This document shows positions 54,355-63,795 of a stretch of 64,000 bases of DNA, piece by piece. Source of the stretch: Pseudomonas sp. MH9.2 (GTDB lineage Bacteria; Pseudomonadota; Gammaproteobacteria; Pseudomonadales; Pseudomonadaceae); NCBI RefSeq assembly GCF_034353875.1, contig NZ_CP133784.1, forward strand, positions 5,484,501 to 5,548,500, written 5' to 3'. Within the stretch, counting starts at the first letter, position 1. Every line of letters starts with the position of its first letter. The notes beneath the pieces were generated by a model. It was not told the origin of the DNA and did no database searches. It saw nothing but the letters and a program-made list of their open reading frames with translations. The translations under genes were made by a program, and so were the position numbers.

Positions 54355-56205
54355 ATGCTCGTTATTACGCCCATTGCCACGCCCACGTGTCGGTACCGCG
54401 CCATGACGCCCACCGGAGTACCCCTCAAGAGCCTGTTGCCAGACCCGGAGTCGTCACCGGCAACACTCGGACACGTGGTCAGTAATGATCAGATTGCGGC
54501 GATTTTCGATGATATTGCCGACCTGCTGGAAATCGAGGATGCCAATCCTTTTCGTATCCGGGCCTACCGCAATGCGGCGCGGACCCTAAGGGCTCTGGCG
54601 CTTGAGCTTGCGCGGGTGATCGGACGGGGTGAAGAGCCGCCCAAGTTGCCAGGTATCGGGGTTGATCTTGCGGGCAAAATCAAAGAAATCGTAGCCACAG
54701 GCGACTGTGTGCTGCGCCAACGGTTACGTCTGACGTTACCGTCCGGGCTGGTTGAACTACTGTCTGTCGCCGGTCTGGGCCCTAAACGGGTGAAGCACCT
54801 CTATCACGATCTGGGCATCGAAACCGTGCAGCAGCTGTGCCAGGCGGCCAAAGAGGGGCGCATTCGTCATCTGCATGGCTTCGGTGCAAAGATGGAGGCT
54901 CGACTGTTGGAGGCTGCGCAGAAGGGGATCGGCGTAGACCGGCGTCTGCCGTTGGCCTTTGTCGCCCCCATCGCGCAAACGCTGATCGATTATCTGCAGA
55001 AAATCCCCGGCGTGGTTTCAGCCACAGTGGCCGGGAGCTTGCGGCGCATGCGCGATACCGTCGGCGATATCGATATTCTGGTTGCTGCCGAGCCCTCGGT
55101 TGAGGTCATGACCTCTTTTCTCAAACATCCGGACATAGCGACCGTACTGGTTCACGGTCCTACTCGCGCCAGTGTGGTGCTGAGCACCCGGTTGCAAGTT
55201 GACCTGCGCGTGGTCAAACCGTCGGCCTACGGCTCAGCCCTGGTGTATTTCACCGGCAGCAAAGCGCATAACATCGAAATTCGTCAATGGGCGCAGAAAC
55301 AAGGTCTGAAACTTAGCGAATATGGCGTGTTCAAGGAAAAAAAGCGCATAGCCGGCGCTACGGAGTTTTCCGTGTACCAGGCCTTGGGGCTGGAATGGAT
55401 CGCGCCGGAATTACGCGAAGCCCGTGGCGAAGTTGCTGCGGCTCAAGCAGGTCGACTGCCCAAGCTGATTGAGTTGCGCGATCTGAAAGGGGACCTGCAT
55501 GCCCACACGTCGGCGTCCGACGGCGGCAGTAGTCTCGAAGACATGGCGCTTGCCGCGCGTGCGGCCGGGTTGGAATATTTGGCAATCACCGATCACTCAC
55601 AACACCTCAGGATCGCCCACGGTCTGGATGCCGACCGATTACTGAGGCAAATCGACCAGATCGATGCACTCAACGAACGTTTGTCGGGCATTACCTTGCT
55701 CAAGGGGGTTGAGGTGGACATTCTCGAGGAGGGCGATCTGGACCTCCCGGATGACATTTTGCGGCGTCTGGACCTGGTGGTCGGTGCCGTGCACAGCCAT
55801 TTCGGCCTGACGCTACGCCAACAGACTCGCCGCTTGCTGCGTGCGATGGAGCATCGTTATTTCACGATTCTCGCGCATCCTTTGTGCCGCTTGATCAACG
55901 AGCGAGAAGCACTGGTCATTGACCTGCCCGAGGTCATCAAGGCAGCAAAACAGCGTGGTTGCTGCCTGGAGCTGAACGCGCAGCCGCAACGCATGGACAT
56001 GATCGACCTGCAGTGCCATTACGCCAAGGATCAAGGCGTGATGATTTGCATCAACTCGGATGCGCACCGGACCGCTGACTTCGCAAACTTGCAGTATGGC
56101 GTCGGTCAGGCACGACGCGCCTGGCTGGAGAAACACGATGTCCTCAATACACGTTCGCTGGTCGAACTGAGAGGGTATCTGACGTCATGTTCTGGCAAGG
56201 GATAA
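54355..56205 (+). CDS. polX: DNA polymerase X family protein with PHP domain
   Basis: PolX combines a polymerase beta-type core and a PHP exonuclease domain and acts in base-excision gap filling. The protein has helix-hairpin-helix segments (KLPGIGVDLAGKIKEI, LSVAGLGPKRVKHLYHDLG), the nucleotidyltransferase motif GSLRRMRDTVGDIDILV and the PHP domain (DLHAHTSASDG, ITDHSQHLRIAHG, NSDAHRTADF). The Asp pair DID and His/Asp metal ligands are intact. Family starts near SNDQIAAIFDDI, so ATG 54403 or GTG 54475 are possible instead of ATG 54355. Confidence 0.9.
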   Translation: MLVITPIATPTCRYRAMTPTGVPLKSLLPDPESSPATLGHVVSNDQIAAIFDDIADLLEIEDANPFRIRAYRNAARTLRALALELARVIGRGEEPPKLPGIGVDLAGKIKEIVATGDCVLRQRLRLTLPSGLVELLSVAGLGPKRVKHLYHDLGIETVQQLCQAAKEGRIRHLHGFGAKMEARLLEAAQKGIGVDRRLPLAFVAPIAQTLIDYLQKIPGVVSATVAGSLRRMRDTVGDIDILVAAEPSVEVMTSFLKHPDIATVLVHGPTRASVVLSTRLQVDLRVVKPSAYGSALVYFTGSKAHNIEIRQWAQKQGLKLSEYGVFKEKKRIAGATEFSVYQALGLEWIAPELREARGEVAAAQAGRLPKLIELRDLKGDLHAHTSASDGGSSLEDMALAARAAGLEYLAITDHSQHLRIAHGLDADRLLRQIDQIDALNERLSGITLLKGVEVDILEEGDLDLPDDILRRLDLVVGAVHSHFGLTLRQQTRRLLRAMEHRYFTILAHPLCRLINEREALVIDLPEVIKAAKQRGCCLELNAQPQRMDMIDLQCHYAKDQGVMICINSDAHRTADFANLQYGVGQARRAWLEKHDVLNTRSLVELRGYLTSCSGKG

Positions 56206-56290
56206 GCCTGTTTGCGGGCGACTCGGTGCGATTTTAAACAGTGGTTTATTGGTTTACGCCTCGGCATGCAGCCGAATCAAGGGGGCTGAG

Positions 56291-56545
56291 ATGAGGGCGC
56301 GCGTGGATCAGGTCTCGACGGTTGATTACGTTCACCCGGACGGCGTGACGGCAAAGATTCATTTTATATGGGGTGCAACAGATGACCTGGTCCCGAAGGG
56401 GCTGCGTATCACCGTGAAATTCGCCGATAGAAAAATCCATATCCTCCGGGAAAAGGCTGTTTACCGGAGCTTCGACGAAGCCAAAAAGCAGGGGATAAAA
56501 CTGGCTGCCGGCGTTATTGACCTGCTCGGCGAGCCGCTAGGTTGA
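56291..56545 (+). CDS. Hypothetical protein, 84 residues
   Basis: I do not recognise the family. ATG 56291 follows AAGGGGG by seven bases; the longer in-frame start is not needed. The product is a small soluble protein with beta-rich (TVDYVHPDGVTAKIHFIWG, RITVKFADRKIHIL) and one helical part. It stands alone between polX and a flavin reductase gene. Confidence 0.62.
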   Translation: MRARVDQVSTVDYVHPDGVTAKIHFIWGATDDLVPKGLRITVKFADRKIHILREKAVYRSFDEAKKQGIKLAAGVIDLLGEPLG

Positions 56546-56614
56546 ATACAGCCCCGGAGAGGATGGCAAGCAGACTTTCGCCGTCTCTATGAAAGACATC
56601 ACGAGCCAGGAACC

Positions 56615-57154
56615 ATGACTACGATGAAAGTGCTTTCTCTGTCCAAGGTATACCAGCTGCTTGAACCGGGCCCGGTGGTCTTGCTGACGACCGCGAGCGG
56701 TGGGTGTAGCAACGTCATGACTTTGTCATGGCACATGATGGTCGAGTTCGCGCCGCCATTGGTGGCCTGCATCGTGAGCAGCGCCGATTACAGTTTCACG
56801 GCATTGCGCGCGACCAAGGAGTGCGTCATCGCCATCCCGGCGCTGGAGCTGGCACCCAAGGTGGTTGAGGTCGGCAATTGCTCTGGGCGTAATGTCGACA
56901 AGTTTACGAAGTTCGGACTCACGCCGATACCCGCGCATGAGGTTGCGGCGCCTCTGGTTGCAGAGTGCTTCGCCAATCTCGAATGCAAGGTGGTGGATAC
57001 GAGGCTGGTGAACAAATTCAATCTATTTGTGCTCGAGGTGGTAAAGGCGTGGATCGATCCAGAGCAGAAGGCCCCCAAGACGATCCATCATCAGGGCTAC
57101 GGTCGGTTCGTGGTCGACGGAGAGACGATCACATTGGACTCGAAAATGCCCTGA
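56615..57154 (+). CDS. Flavin reductase-like FMN-binding protein
   Basis: This 179-residue protein has the split-barrel flavin reductase fold (VVLLTTASGGCSNVMTLSWH at 20-40, SSADYSFTALRATKECVIAI and HHQGYGRFVVDGET at the end). It would bind FMN and probably use NAD(P)H, or act as an FMN-dependent reductase for an unknown substrate. ATG 56615 is preceded by weak GAG. It is convergent with ftsH. Confidence 0.85.
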   Translation: MTTMKVLSLSKVYQLLEPGPVVLLTTASGGCSNVMTLSWHMMVEFAPPLVACIVSSADYSFTALRATKECVIAIPALELAPKVVEVGNCSGRNVDKFTKFGLTPIPAHEVAAPLVAECFANLECKVVDTRLVNKFNLFVLEVVKAWIDPEQKAPKTIHHQGYGRFVVDGETITLDSKMP

Positions 57155-57205
57155 CAATGACTAAACACCTGACAGATCCGGGATATGGATCGGCAGCCGA
57201 TGAGT

Positions 57206-59047
57206 CTATTTGCGAGCAACCATCAACCGTGGCCCGGCCCCCGCGGGGTTGAGGGACATTAGCGCCGGAAACTCTTCAGGCGTCAGTGTTTCTTTTTCCA
57301 TCAGGAGTTTGGCGCCAGTATCCAAGTCAGCCCGTCGACTCTCAAGCAACTCCTTGGCGCGACTGTAGGCTTCATCGAGTAAGGCCCTGATGCCGAGGTC
57401 TATTTCCCGTGCAGTTTGCTCTGAGTAGTCCTTCTGGCCCAATCCCGGTATATGGTCGCTCAGGTACGTGGGATTTTGCCGCTCCAGTACCGACTGACCA
57501 AGCTCTGCGCTCATGCCGAAGCGGGTAATCAGTTGTCGGGCTATATCAGTGGCCCGGGTCAGGTCGTCAGCGGCGCCTGTCGAGATCTGACCATAGGCGA
57601 TGAACTCGGCAGCACGACCGGCCATCAACACTGCGATACGATCCTTGAGCATCTGGCAACTGATGAGGAAGTGATCCTCTGTCGGGCGTTGCAGGGTATA
57701 GCCCAGCGAGCCGATGGAGCGGGGGATAATCGAGACTTTATGCACTGGGTCCATTCCCGGCAAGGTTCCGGCAGCCAAGGCATGGCCCATTTCGTGGTAG
57801 GCGACTACCAGGCGTTCCGCGGGCTGCAGCAAGCTGCTCTTGCGCTCCACGCCGGCGACGATACGCTCCACCGCCGCCGTAAAGTCATCCAGACTGACCG
57901 CCTGGGCCCCGCGACGGGTTGCGACAATCGCGGCTTCGTTGATCAGGTTTGCCAAGTCTGCGCCGGTGAAACCGGTGGTGATCTCGGCAATGCGTTCACA
58001 GTCGGCGCTGGGCTCGGCGGTGATGTTTTTGATGTGCACTTTGAGAATAGCGACTCGCCCCTTGCGATCCGGGCGGTCGATGAGAACTTGACGATCAAAG
58101 CGGCCGGCCCGCAGCAGTGCCGGGTCGAGAATTTCCGGGCGATTGGTGGCCGCCAGCAGTACCACGCCTTCGCGAGGATCGAAGCCGTCCAGTTCTGCCA
58201 ATAGCTGGTTTAGCGTCTGTTCTTTTTCGTCGTTGCCCCCAAACGCGCCAACGCCCCGCATCTTTCCCAGCGCGTCCAGCTCGTCGATGAATATGATGCA
58301 CGGCGCAGCCTGTCGAGCTTGCTCGAACAGGTCGCGCACCCTGGCTGCGCCGACGCCGACGAACATCTCGACGAATTCGGAGCCCGAGATGGAAAAAAAT
58401 GGCACCCCGGCTTCTCCTGCGACGGCCTTGGCGACCAGGGTCTTGCCGGTACCTGGAGGGCCGACCAGCAAAATGCCCTTCGGTATGTGGGCGCCCAAGC
58501 GGGCGTACTTGGCTTTATCCTTCAAAAAGGACACCACCTCCACAAGCTCTGCCTTGGCTTCGTCGATGCCCGCCACATCAGCGAAGGTGATCCCTGTATC
58601 GCGCTCGACGAATATTTTCGCCCTGGATTTACCGACGTTCATCATGCCACCGATGCCTTGTTTATCGGCGAGGCCGCGAAACAGAAAGTGCCAGACCACC
58701 ATGATCATGACGAAGGGCAGAAGCCAGCCCAACAGCGCATTCAGAAGTGTATTTTCGTTGACACCGGAGAAGCTGACATTGGATTGAGCAAGCTCTGTGG
58801 CCAAGGTGGAGTCAACCCGGACCGTCGAGAACTGGTTGTGCCCATTGATCGGTTCTTGCAGTTTTCCGCTGATATGATCCTTCTCGACGCTCAGCTCGCT
58901 AACTTTGTGTTCATTGAGCAACTGAAGGAATTGGCTGTAAGGAATCGACTCCACTGCCGCCCGTCCGGCAAACAAGAACTGGACCAGTGTCAGCGCAACA
59001 AAGGCAATAAAAAAATATGAAATATTCAACTGATGGTTCTTCTTCAT
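57206..59047 (-). CDS. FtsH-type ATP-dependent zinc metalloprotease, accessory copy
   Basis: This 613-residue inner-membrane AAA+ protease has two N-terminal membrane helices (about 9-28 and 103-124), Walker A GPPGTGKT (196-203), Walker [11 protein letters not shown] (251-260), the second region of homology [20 protein letters not shown] and the zinc site HEMGH (418-422). It degrades membrane and regulatory proteins. It is an accessory FtsH: it lies in a stress island and ends with an atypical C-terminus ([13 protein letters not shown]). Two perfect ANR/DNR boxes are upstream. Confidence 0.93.
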   Translation of the reverse strand: MKKNHQLNISYFFIAFVALTLVQFLFAGRAAVESIPYSQFLQLLNEHKVSELSVEKDHISGKLQEPINGHNQFSTVRVDSTLATELAQSNVSFSGVNENTLLNALLGWLLPFVMIMVVWHFLFRGLADKQGIGGMMNVGKSRAKIFVERDTGITFADVAGIDEAKAELVEVVSFLKDKAKYARLGAHIPKGILLVGPPGTGKTLVAKAVAGEAGVPFFSISGSEFVEMFVGVGAARVRDLFEQARQAAPCIIFIDELDALGKMRGVGAFGGNDEKEQTLNQLLAELDGFDPREGVVLLAATNRPEILDPALLRAGRFDRQVLIDRPDRKGRVAILKVHIKNITAEPSADCERIAEITTGFTGADLANLINEAAIVATRRGAQAVSLDDFTAAVERIVAGVERKSSLLQPAERLVVAYHEMGHALAAGTLPGMDPVHKVSIIPRSIGSLGYTLQRPTEDHFLISCQMLKDRIAVLMAGRAAEFIAYGQISTGAADDLTRATDIARQLITRFGMSAELGQSVLERQNPTYLSDHIPGLGQKDYSEQTAREIDLGIRALLDEAYSRAKELLESRRADLDTGAKLLMEKETLTPEEFPALMSLNPAGAGPRLMVARK

Positions 59048-59173
59048 GGCCTTCGCTCAAGGGTGAACAACGAATGTGGACATCAGCCCGTTACAACGCA
59101 ACATAAGGTCATTCAGCCGCTTTTGGGCGAACGTGGATACCGTTCAACTTTAGACCCGCAGCCACCGATCAGC

Positions 59174-59187
59174 TTGATGTAAATCAA
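59174..59187. promoter_or_regulatory. Perfect ANR/DNR box for ftsH
   Basis: TTGATGTAAATCAA matches all ten fixed positions. On the minus strand it predicts a start near 59139, about 92 bases before the ftsH ATG. Confidence 0.82.
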
Positions 59188-59277
59188 CGTGGCCCTTTGT
59201 CTTGAGTTTGTTCAATTCGAGTAAGCCGTGCCGGGGCATGACACAGGTCGAGGGCGGTGGACAGATCGTCGTACCGA

Positions 59278-59291
59278 TTGATATATATCAA
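59278..59291. promoter_or_regulatory. Perfect ANR/DNR box for the exporter operon
   Basis: TTGATATATATCAA is a complete palindrome matching all ten fixed positions. On the plus strand it predicts a start near 59326, 73 bases before the ATPase gene. Confidence 0.82.
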
Positions 59292-59398
59292 CGCGATCAG
59301 CCGCGAAGAGGAAGAACATAATTTTTTGAGTGCTTTGCCCCATCGTTATGGAGTGTTCGGATCTGTTTTTTGGCGTTTATGAGTGCTCAGGAAGGTCT

Positions 59399-60118
59399 AT
59401 GAACGCTGATCATTTAGAAAAATCCGAGAGTCAGGCCATCGTCTCGACAGGTCTGAGCAAGTGGTTTGGCGAAGGCGATGTGCGAATGACGGCCGTGGAC
59501 AACGTTGAATTTGTCGCGCATTTTGGCGAAATGGTGTTCATCGTCGGTCCCTCTGGCAGTGGAAAGACCACCTTCTTGAGCATGATTTCTGGCATTTTGC
59601 GTCCCAACACCGGGACGGTGACGGTCAACGGCGCAGACATCTGGGCGTTGAGCAGCGATCAATTGGCTGACTTTCGCCTGAACACCATTGGCTTCGTATT
59701 CCAGGACTATCACCTGTTTCCGCGACTGACGGCTGCCGAAAATGTCGCGATCCCGCTGATCCTCAAACATCACGATTGGGATGACTCCATCGCTCAGGCT
59801 ACGAAAAGCCTGGAAGTGGTCGGCCTCAAGGGTCGGGGGGATGTGCTACCGGTAAAACTTTCAGGAGGAGAGCAGCAGCGGGTCGCCATTGCTCGTGCCA
59901 TTGTCAGCAGCCCGCAGATACTTATTCTTGATGAGCCGACAGCCTCGCTCGACGGTGACACCGGCAGGATGATCATCGCCTTTGTGAAGGAGAAGGTCCT
60001 CAACAAAAGCCGTTGCATCCTGATCGTCACCCATGACGCGCGGATCAACGAGTATGCGGACCGCATCATCCATATGGAGGATGGTCGCATTAAGGATGTC
60101 GATGGGGGTACTGAATGA
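59399..60118 (+). CDS. ABC transporter ATPase (DevA/MacB-like)
   Basis: This 239-residue ATPase has Walker A GPSGSGKT (near 54), the Q-loop VFQDYHLFPR, signature LSGGEQQRVAIARAI and Walker B ILILDEPTASLD. It is the type that powers LolCDE/MacB/DevA exporters. ATG 59399 follows AGGAAGG by four bases; earlier in-frame starts give unrelated residues. The next gene overlaps by four bases, and all four exporter genes are coupled. Confidence 0.92.
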   Translation: MNADHLEKSESQAIVSTGLSKWFGEGDVRMTAVDNVEFVAHFGEMVFIVGPSGSGKTTFLSMISGILRPNTGTVTVNGADIWALSSDQLADFRLNTIGFVFQDYHLFPRLTAAENVAIPLILKHHDWDDSIAQATKSLEVVGLKGRGDVLPVKLSGGEQQRVAIARAIVSSPQILILDEPTASLDGDTGRMIIAFVKEKVLNKSRCILIVTHDARINEYADRIIHMEDGRIKDVDGGTE

Positions 60119-61002
60119 GGAACAAGATTCTGTTCGCACTTGCTGTGCTGGGTGTGTTGGCCGGGCTTACAGCCGCTTACATTCTTGGCAGAGAGGCAAA
60201 AGCGTTACCCCCCGTGTTCAAGCCAGCCAGCAGCCCCTATGAGACTGCCATTTTTGCCAATGGCATCATTGAAGGCGAGCAGTCGGGTGGTTCGAACATT
60301 GTGATTTACCCGCAAGTGTCTGGGCCTGTCACCCAGGTATTTGTGCATGAAGGTCAGGTCGTGTCGACCAGGATGCCATTGCTGAGCATCGACGACTCAG
60401 TGCCCAGAGCCAACCTTGAGTTGGCTGAGTCCAATTTGAAAACGGCCCGTGACCAATACCAAAAGCGTCTTGCCTCTTACACGATTGATCCCAAGTCGAT
60501 CAGTAAGGACACGCTGGATACGGCAAAAGACCTTGAGGGACAAGCAAGTGCAGCCCTGAAAGCCTCCAGTGCATTACTCCAGCAATATACAGTCAGGGCG
60601 CCAGTGGAGGGTGTGATATTGGCCGTCAATACCACTGTTGGCAGCTATGTATCGTCTCAGGGTGCATACGACACGTACATCCAGGGGTTCAGTCCGCTGG
60701 TGGTCATGAGCGCTTCTGTGGCTACCCTGGCTGTGCGCTGTTATGTGGACGAGATACTGATTTCGCGTTTACCTGCTCCGGACCATATTCGTGCGCAAAT
60801 GTCTATTCGCGGCACGGACATAAAAGTCCCCCTGGAATTCGTTCGCGTTCAGCCTTATGTGTCGCCGAAAATCGAGCTGTCTAATCAACGTCAGGAGAAA
60901 GTTGATCTCCGGGTGTTACCAGTCATTTTCAGGTTCCAGAAAAAAGACTTTCCGGGGCTGTATCCGGGGCAACTGGTAGATGTCTTCATAGGGCAGAAAT
61001 AA
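60115..61002 (+). CDS. HlyD/DevB-like membrane fusion protein
   Basis: This is the 295-residue periplasmic adaptor. It has an N-terminal membrane anchor (ILFALAVLGVLAGLTAAYI), a biotinyl-lipoyl-like half (SGPVTQVFVHEGQVVSTR), a short coiled coil (ANLELAESNLKTARDQYQKR) and the return half (RAPVEGVILAVNTTVGSYVS). It joins the inner-membrane permease to the outer-membrane channel. The next gene starts on the last base of its stop codon. Confidence 0.9.
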   Translation: MRNKILFALAVLGVLAGLTAAYILGREAKALPPVFKPASSPYETAIFANGIIEGEQSGGSNIVIYPQVSGPVTQVFVHEGQVVSTRMPLLSIDDSVPRANLELAESNLKTARDQYQKRLASYTIDPKSISKDTLDTAKDLEGQASAALKASSALLQQYTVRAPVEGVILAVNTTVGSYVSSQGAYDTYIQGFSPLVVMSASVATLAVRCYVDEILISRLPAPDHIRAQMSIRGTDIKVPLEFVRVQPYVSPKIELSNQRQEKVDLRVLPVIFRFQKKDFPGLYPGQLVDVFIGQK

Positions 61003-62507
61003 TGCGCAAGCCCTGCAGTTCATTGCCTCGCAAACCTCTGGGTTTACTCAAGGGCATTGCATGGCCGATCATCAGTATTGTGTTCATGAATGCCTGTACG
61101 GTCGGTCCTGATTTCTCACGCCCGGAACCGCCTGCGCTGAGCCGCTACACGCAGGATCCGATGACCCGCACCGTCACGGCAGAAGGGCAGGCGCAACACT
61201 TTCTGTCGGGCTCCGAAGTGCCCCACGATTGGTGGCGACTGTTCAAATCCGAGCCGTTGAATGCGACTGTCCGTCAGTCGATCTCCCACAACCTTACCCT
61301 TCAGGCGGCGGAAGCAAGCTTGCGTCAAAGCCAGGACAATCTCCGCGCCGGGTATGGTGTGTTCTACCCGCATGTTGACGCCCGTTTTGGTGCTTCTCGT
61401 GAATTAAGCGCCCCGATACAACAGGGTTCGACGGTGCCCGGTTCGATTTTTAACGTGGTGACCCTGAGTGGAACCATCAGTTATGCGCTCGATGTCTTTG
61501 GTGGCGAGCGGCGAACAGTCGAGGGCTTGCAAGCCCAGGTCGACCGTCAGTTGTACCTGAACAAGGCGGCGTACCTGACCTTGACCGCGAATGTCGTCAA
61601 CACCTCCATTGCTCGCGCCGCTTATGCCGCACAAGTGCGTGCGACCGAGCAGCTTATTGCGCTTGAAAACGAACAACTTCAGACCACCGATGTCCAGGTT
61701 CGCGCCGGTACAGCGCCTTACTCGTCCGTGCTGAGCCTGCGCAGCCTGATCGCCACGAATGAAGCGGCGCTACCGGCGCTAAAACAGAAAATCAGTCAAA
61801 CCGAACATTTACTGGCGACGCTTGAAGGCGTGGTGCCGACTGACGTCATATTGCCCGACATTGATTTGGCGGGACTTGCATTGCCCCAGGATTTGCCTGT
61901 CAGTTTGCCGTCCGCGCTGGTCCGTCAACGCCCGGACATCCTGTCCTCCGAAGCACAATTGCACGTGGCTAGCGCCAACATCGGGGTTGCAACGGCCGCC
62001 CTTTTTCCCAGCTTCAGCTTGAGCGGAACCTACGGGACCGGCAGCTCCAGCCTGGGCTCACTGATTGGCGGGGGAAACAGATTCTGGAGCATAGGGCCTG
62101 CGGTTGATGCGCCTTTGTTTCAAGGCGGCAGCTTATGGTATGGCCGCCAAGCGGCGATAGAGGCGTATCAGCAAGCCGCCGCAACCTATCGACAAATCGT
62201 CTTGGAGTCGTTTGCACAGGTCGCCGACGCACTGCGGGCGCTGGAGTTCGATGCGCAAGCCCTGCAAAAACAAGGGGAGGCGCAGGCGACGGCCGAAGAG
62301 GCGCTTCAGGTGTTGCAAGTCAGCTATCGGTCGGGGCTGGTGACCTACCTGGACTTGCTGGTGGCGGACATACAGCTTCATGAAGTAAATATTGCTTATC
62401 TTCAAGCACTCGCCCAACGCCATCAGGACACGGTTGCGCTGTTCGTCGCGCTGGGGGGCGGCTGGTGGAATACGCCGGGTTCTGTCAGCCATGAGCACGC
62501 GCCATGA
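61002..62507 (+). CDS. Outer membrane efflux lipoprotein (NodT/OprM family)
   Basis: This 501-residue protein is the outer-membrane channel of the exporter. It has a lipobox near Cys32 (IVFMNACTVGPDF, Cys after Ala), and two OEP repeats with SLRQSQDNLRAGYGVFYPHV and SEAQLHVASANIGVATAALF. In the DevBCA system of cyanobacteria the channel (HgdD) is encoded elsewhere; here it is inside the operon, so the cluster is self-sufficient. It overlaps the permease by four bases. Confidence 0.92.
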   Translation: MRKPCSSLPRKPLGLLKGIAWPIISIVFMNACTVGPDFSRPEPPALSRYTQDPMTRTVTAEGQAQHFLSGSEVPHDWWRLFKSEPLNATVRQSISHNLTLQAAEASLRQSQDNLRAGYGVFYPHVDARFGASRELSAPIQQGSTVPGSIFNVVTLSGTISYALDVFGGERRTVEGLQAQVDRQLYLNKAAYLTLTANVVNTSIARAAYAAQVRATEQLIALENEQLQTTDVQVRAGTAPYSSVLSLRSLIATNEAALPALKQKISQTEHLLATLEGVVPTDVILPDIDLAGLALPQDLPVSLPSALVRQRPDILSSEAQLHVASANIGVATAALFPSFSLSGTYGTGSSSLGSLIGGGNRFWSIGPAVDAPLFQGGSLWYGRQAAIEAYQQAAATYRQIVLESFAQVADALRALEFDAQALQKQGEAQATAEEALQVLQVSYRSGLVTYLDLLVADIQLHEVNIAYLQALAQRHQDTVALFVALGGGWWNTPGSVSHEHAP

Positions 62508-63646
62508 AGTACGCCGGCATCTTGCGAATCGGTTTCAAGCTGTTGGTGAATGACAAGGCCAAGTTTTCTGCCTTGCTGATAGGGATCACCTTTTCTGTAT
62601 TTCTAATGATGCAAATGACCGCCATGTTCGCGGGCATCCTGAACCGCGCTTACTCGACCGTGACCAACATTGGGGCGACGATGTGGGTCATGGACCCGGC
62701 GGTCAATACCCCGACCAGTACCATCCCGCTCCCTGACTATTTGCTCGACGCCGTACGCAGCATGGATGAGGTCAGTTACGCGGTCCCCATCTTTATTGGT
62801 GGCGCGCAGGTCAGGCTGGACAGCGGAACCTATCAATCTGTCAGCGTTATCGGTCTGGACGACTCCAGTCTATTCGGCCGTCCTGAACTTGAAGAGGGAC
62901 ACATCGAAGACATCTATGCTGACAACGCCTTCATCATGGTGCATGACGCTGAGTTTTCCAAACTGGAGAATCCGAAGGTGGGTACCTCATTCGAACTTAA
63001 TGACCATCGTGGCACGATCGTCGCTATCGCCAAGGTTGCTGCCAGTGGGCTGACGGGCGTACCGACGCTCTACACAACCTATCGACGTGCCATCGAATAC
63101 ATCCCGACCACGCGGTTCACCGTTTCTTACATATTGCTTCAACCAAAGAACACAGAGGACGTGGCGAGTATTCAAAAGCAAGTGGATCAATTGGGTTATG
63201 TCGCGCTGACCAAGGACGAGTTCAACCAGCACATTACCCATTTTTACATCTACCAGACGGGGGTGGGCGTCAACATCTTGATGATGACCATTATCAGTTT
63301 TCTCGTCGGACTGTCGATCTCCGGGCAGACCTTCTACACCTTTATCCTGGAAAATCTGGACAAATTTGCTGCCTTGAAAGCTATCGGTGCGAAGGGGCGC
63401 GAGCTGATTTATATGATCCTGTTTATGGCGACGTTTACGGCGATGACCGGTTATGGACTGGGCATTGGCCTGGTCACGTTAATGATTTCTATCGCACGAT
63501 CCAATGTGCCGAACTATGCGGCCATCATCACCTTCTGGAACCTGGGGCTTGCGTTCGGCATGGTGCTATTGATCGCCGGAGTTTCCAGTTATGTGGGGAT
63601 ACGCAAGGTCCTCAGAATCGAGCCTTTCGATATTTTCAGGGGATAA
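62504..63646 (+). CDS. ABC transporter permease (DevC/FtsX-like)
   Basis: This 380-residue permease has four membrane helices: one N-terminal (FSALLIGITFSVFLMMQ), a large periplasmic domain (about 50-255), and three C-terminal helices. It has the DevC-type segment GQTFYTFILENLDKFAALKA followed by IGAKGREL. DevBCA exports glycolipids in cyanobacteria; the substrate here is unknown. It is the last gene of the exporter operon, 149 bases before the next gene. Confidence 0.9.
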   Translation: MKYAGILRIGFKLLVNDKAKFSALLIGITFSVFLMMQMTAMFAGILNRAYSTVTNIGATMWVMDPAVNTPTSTIPLPDYLLDAVRSMDEVSYAVPIFIGGAQVRLDSGTYQSVSVIGLDDSSLFGRPELEEGHIEDIYADNAFIMVHDAEFSKLENPKVGTSFELNDHRGTIVAIAKVAASGLTGVPTLYTTYRRAIEYIPTTRFTVSYILLQPKNTEDVASIQKQVDQLGYVALTKDEFNQHITHFYIYQTGVGVNILMMTIISFLVGLSISGQTFYTFILENLDKFAALKAIGAKGRELIYMILFMATFTAMTGYGLGIGLVTLMISIARSNVPNYAAIITFWNLGLAFGMVLLIAGVSSYVGIRKVLRIEPFDIFRG

Positions 63647-63709
63647 CAGCCTTGAAAAAAGTGCGGAAAAGATTGAAGTGGAGGAGGGTGCAGCCTGTCC
63701 GCGTCAGGT

Positions 63710-63723
63710 TTGACAAATATCAA
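63710..63723 (+). promoter_or_regulatory. ANR/DNR-type box upstream of the zinc-ribbon protein gene
   Basis: TTGACAAATATCAA matches nine of ten fixed positions. It predicts a start near 63758, 38 bases before the gene. Confidence 0.7.
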
Positions 63724-63795
63724 GATGCCCAAGGGTAGAACGGAGGCACATTGAAGCTCGTATGCAGCAATAGCTCACTCTCGGGGGGCAAGACG

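Larger units (their letters stand above)
59048..59398. other. Divergent control region between ftsH and the exporter operon
   Basis: The 351 bases hold two perfect ANR/DNR boxes, 104 bp apart, and no gene. One probably serves each divergent unit. Confidence 0.75.
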
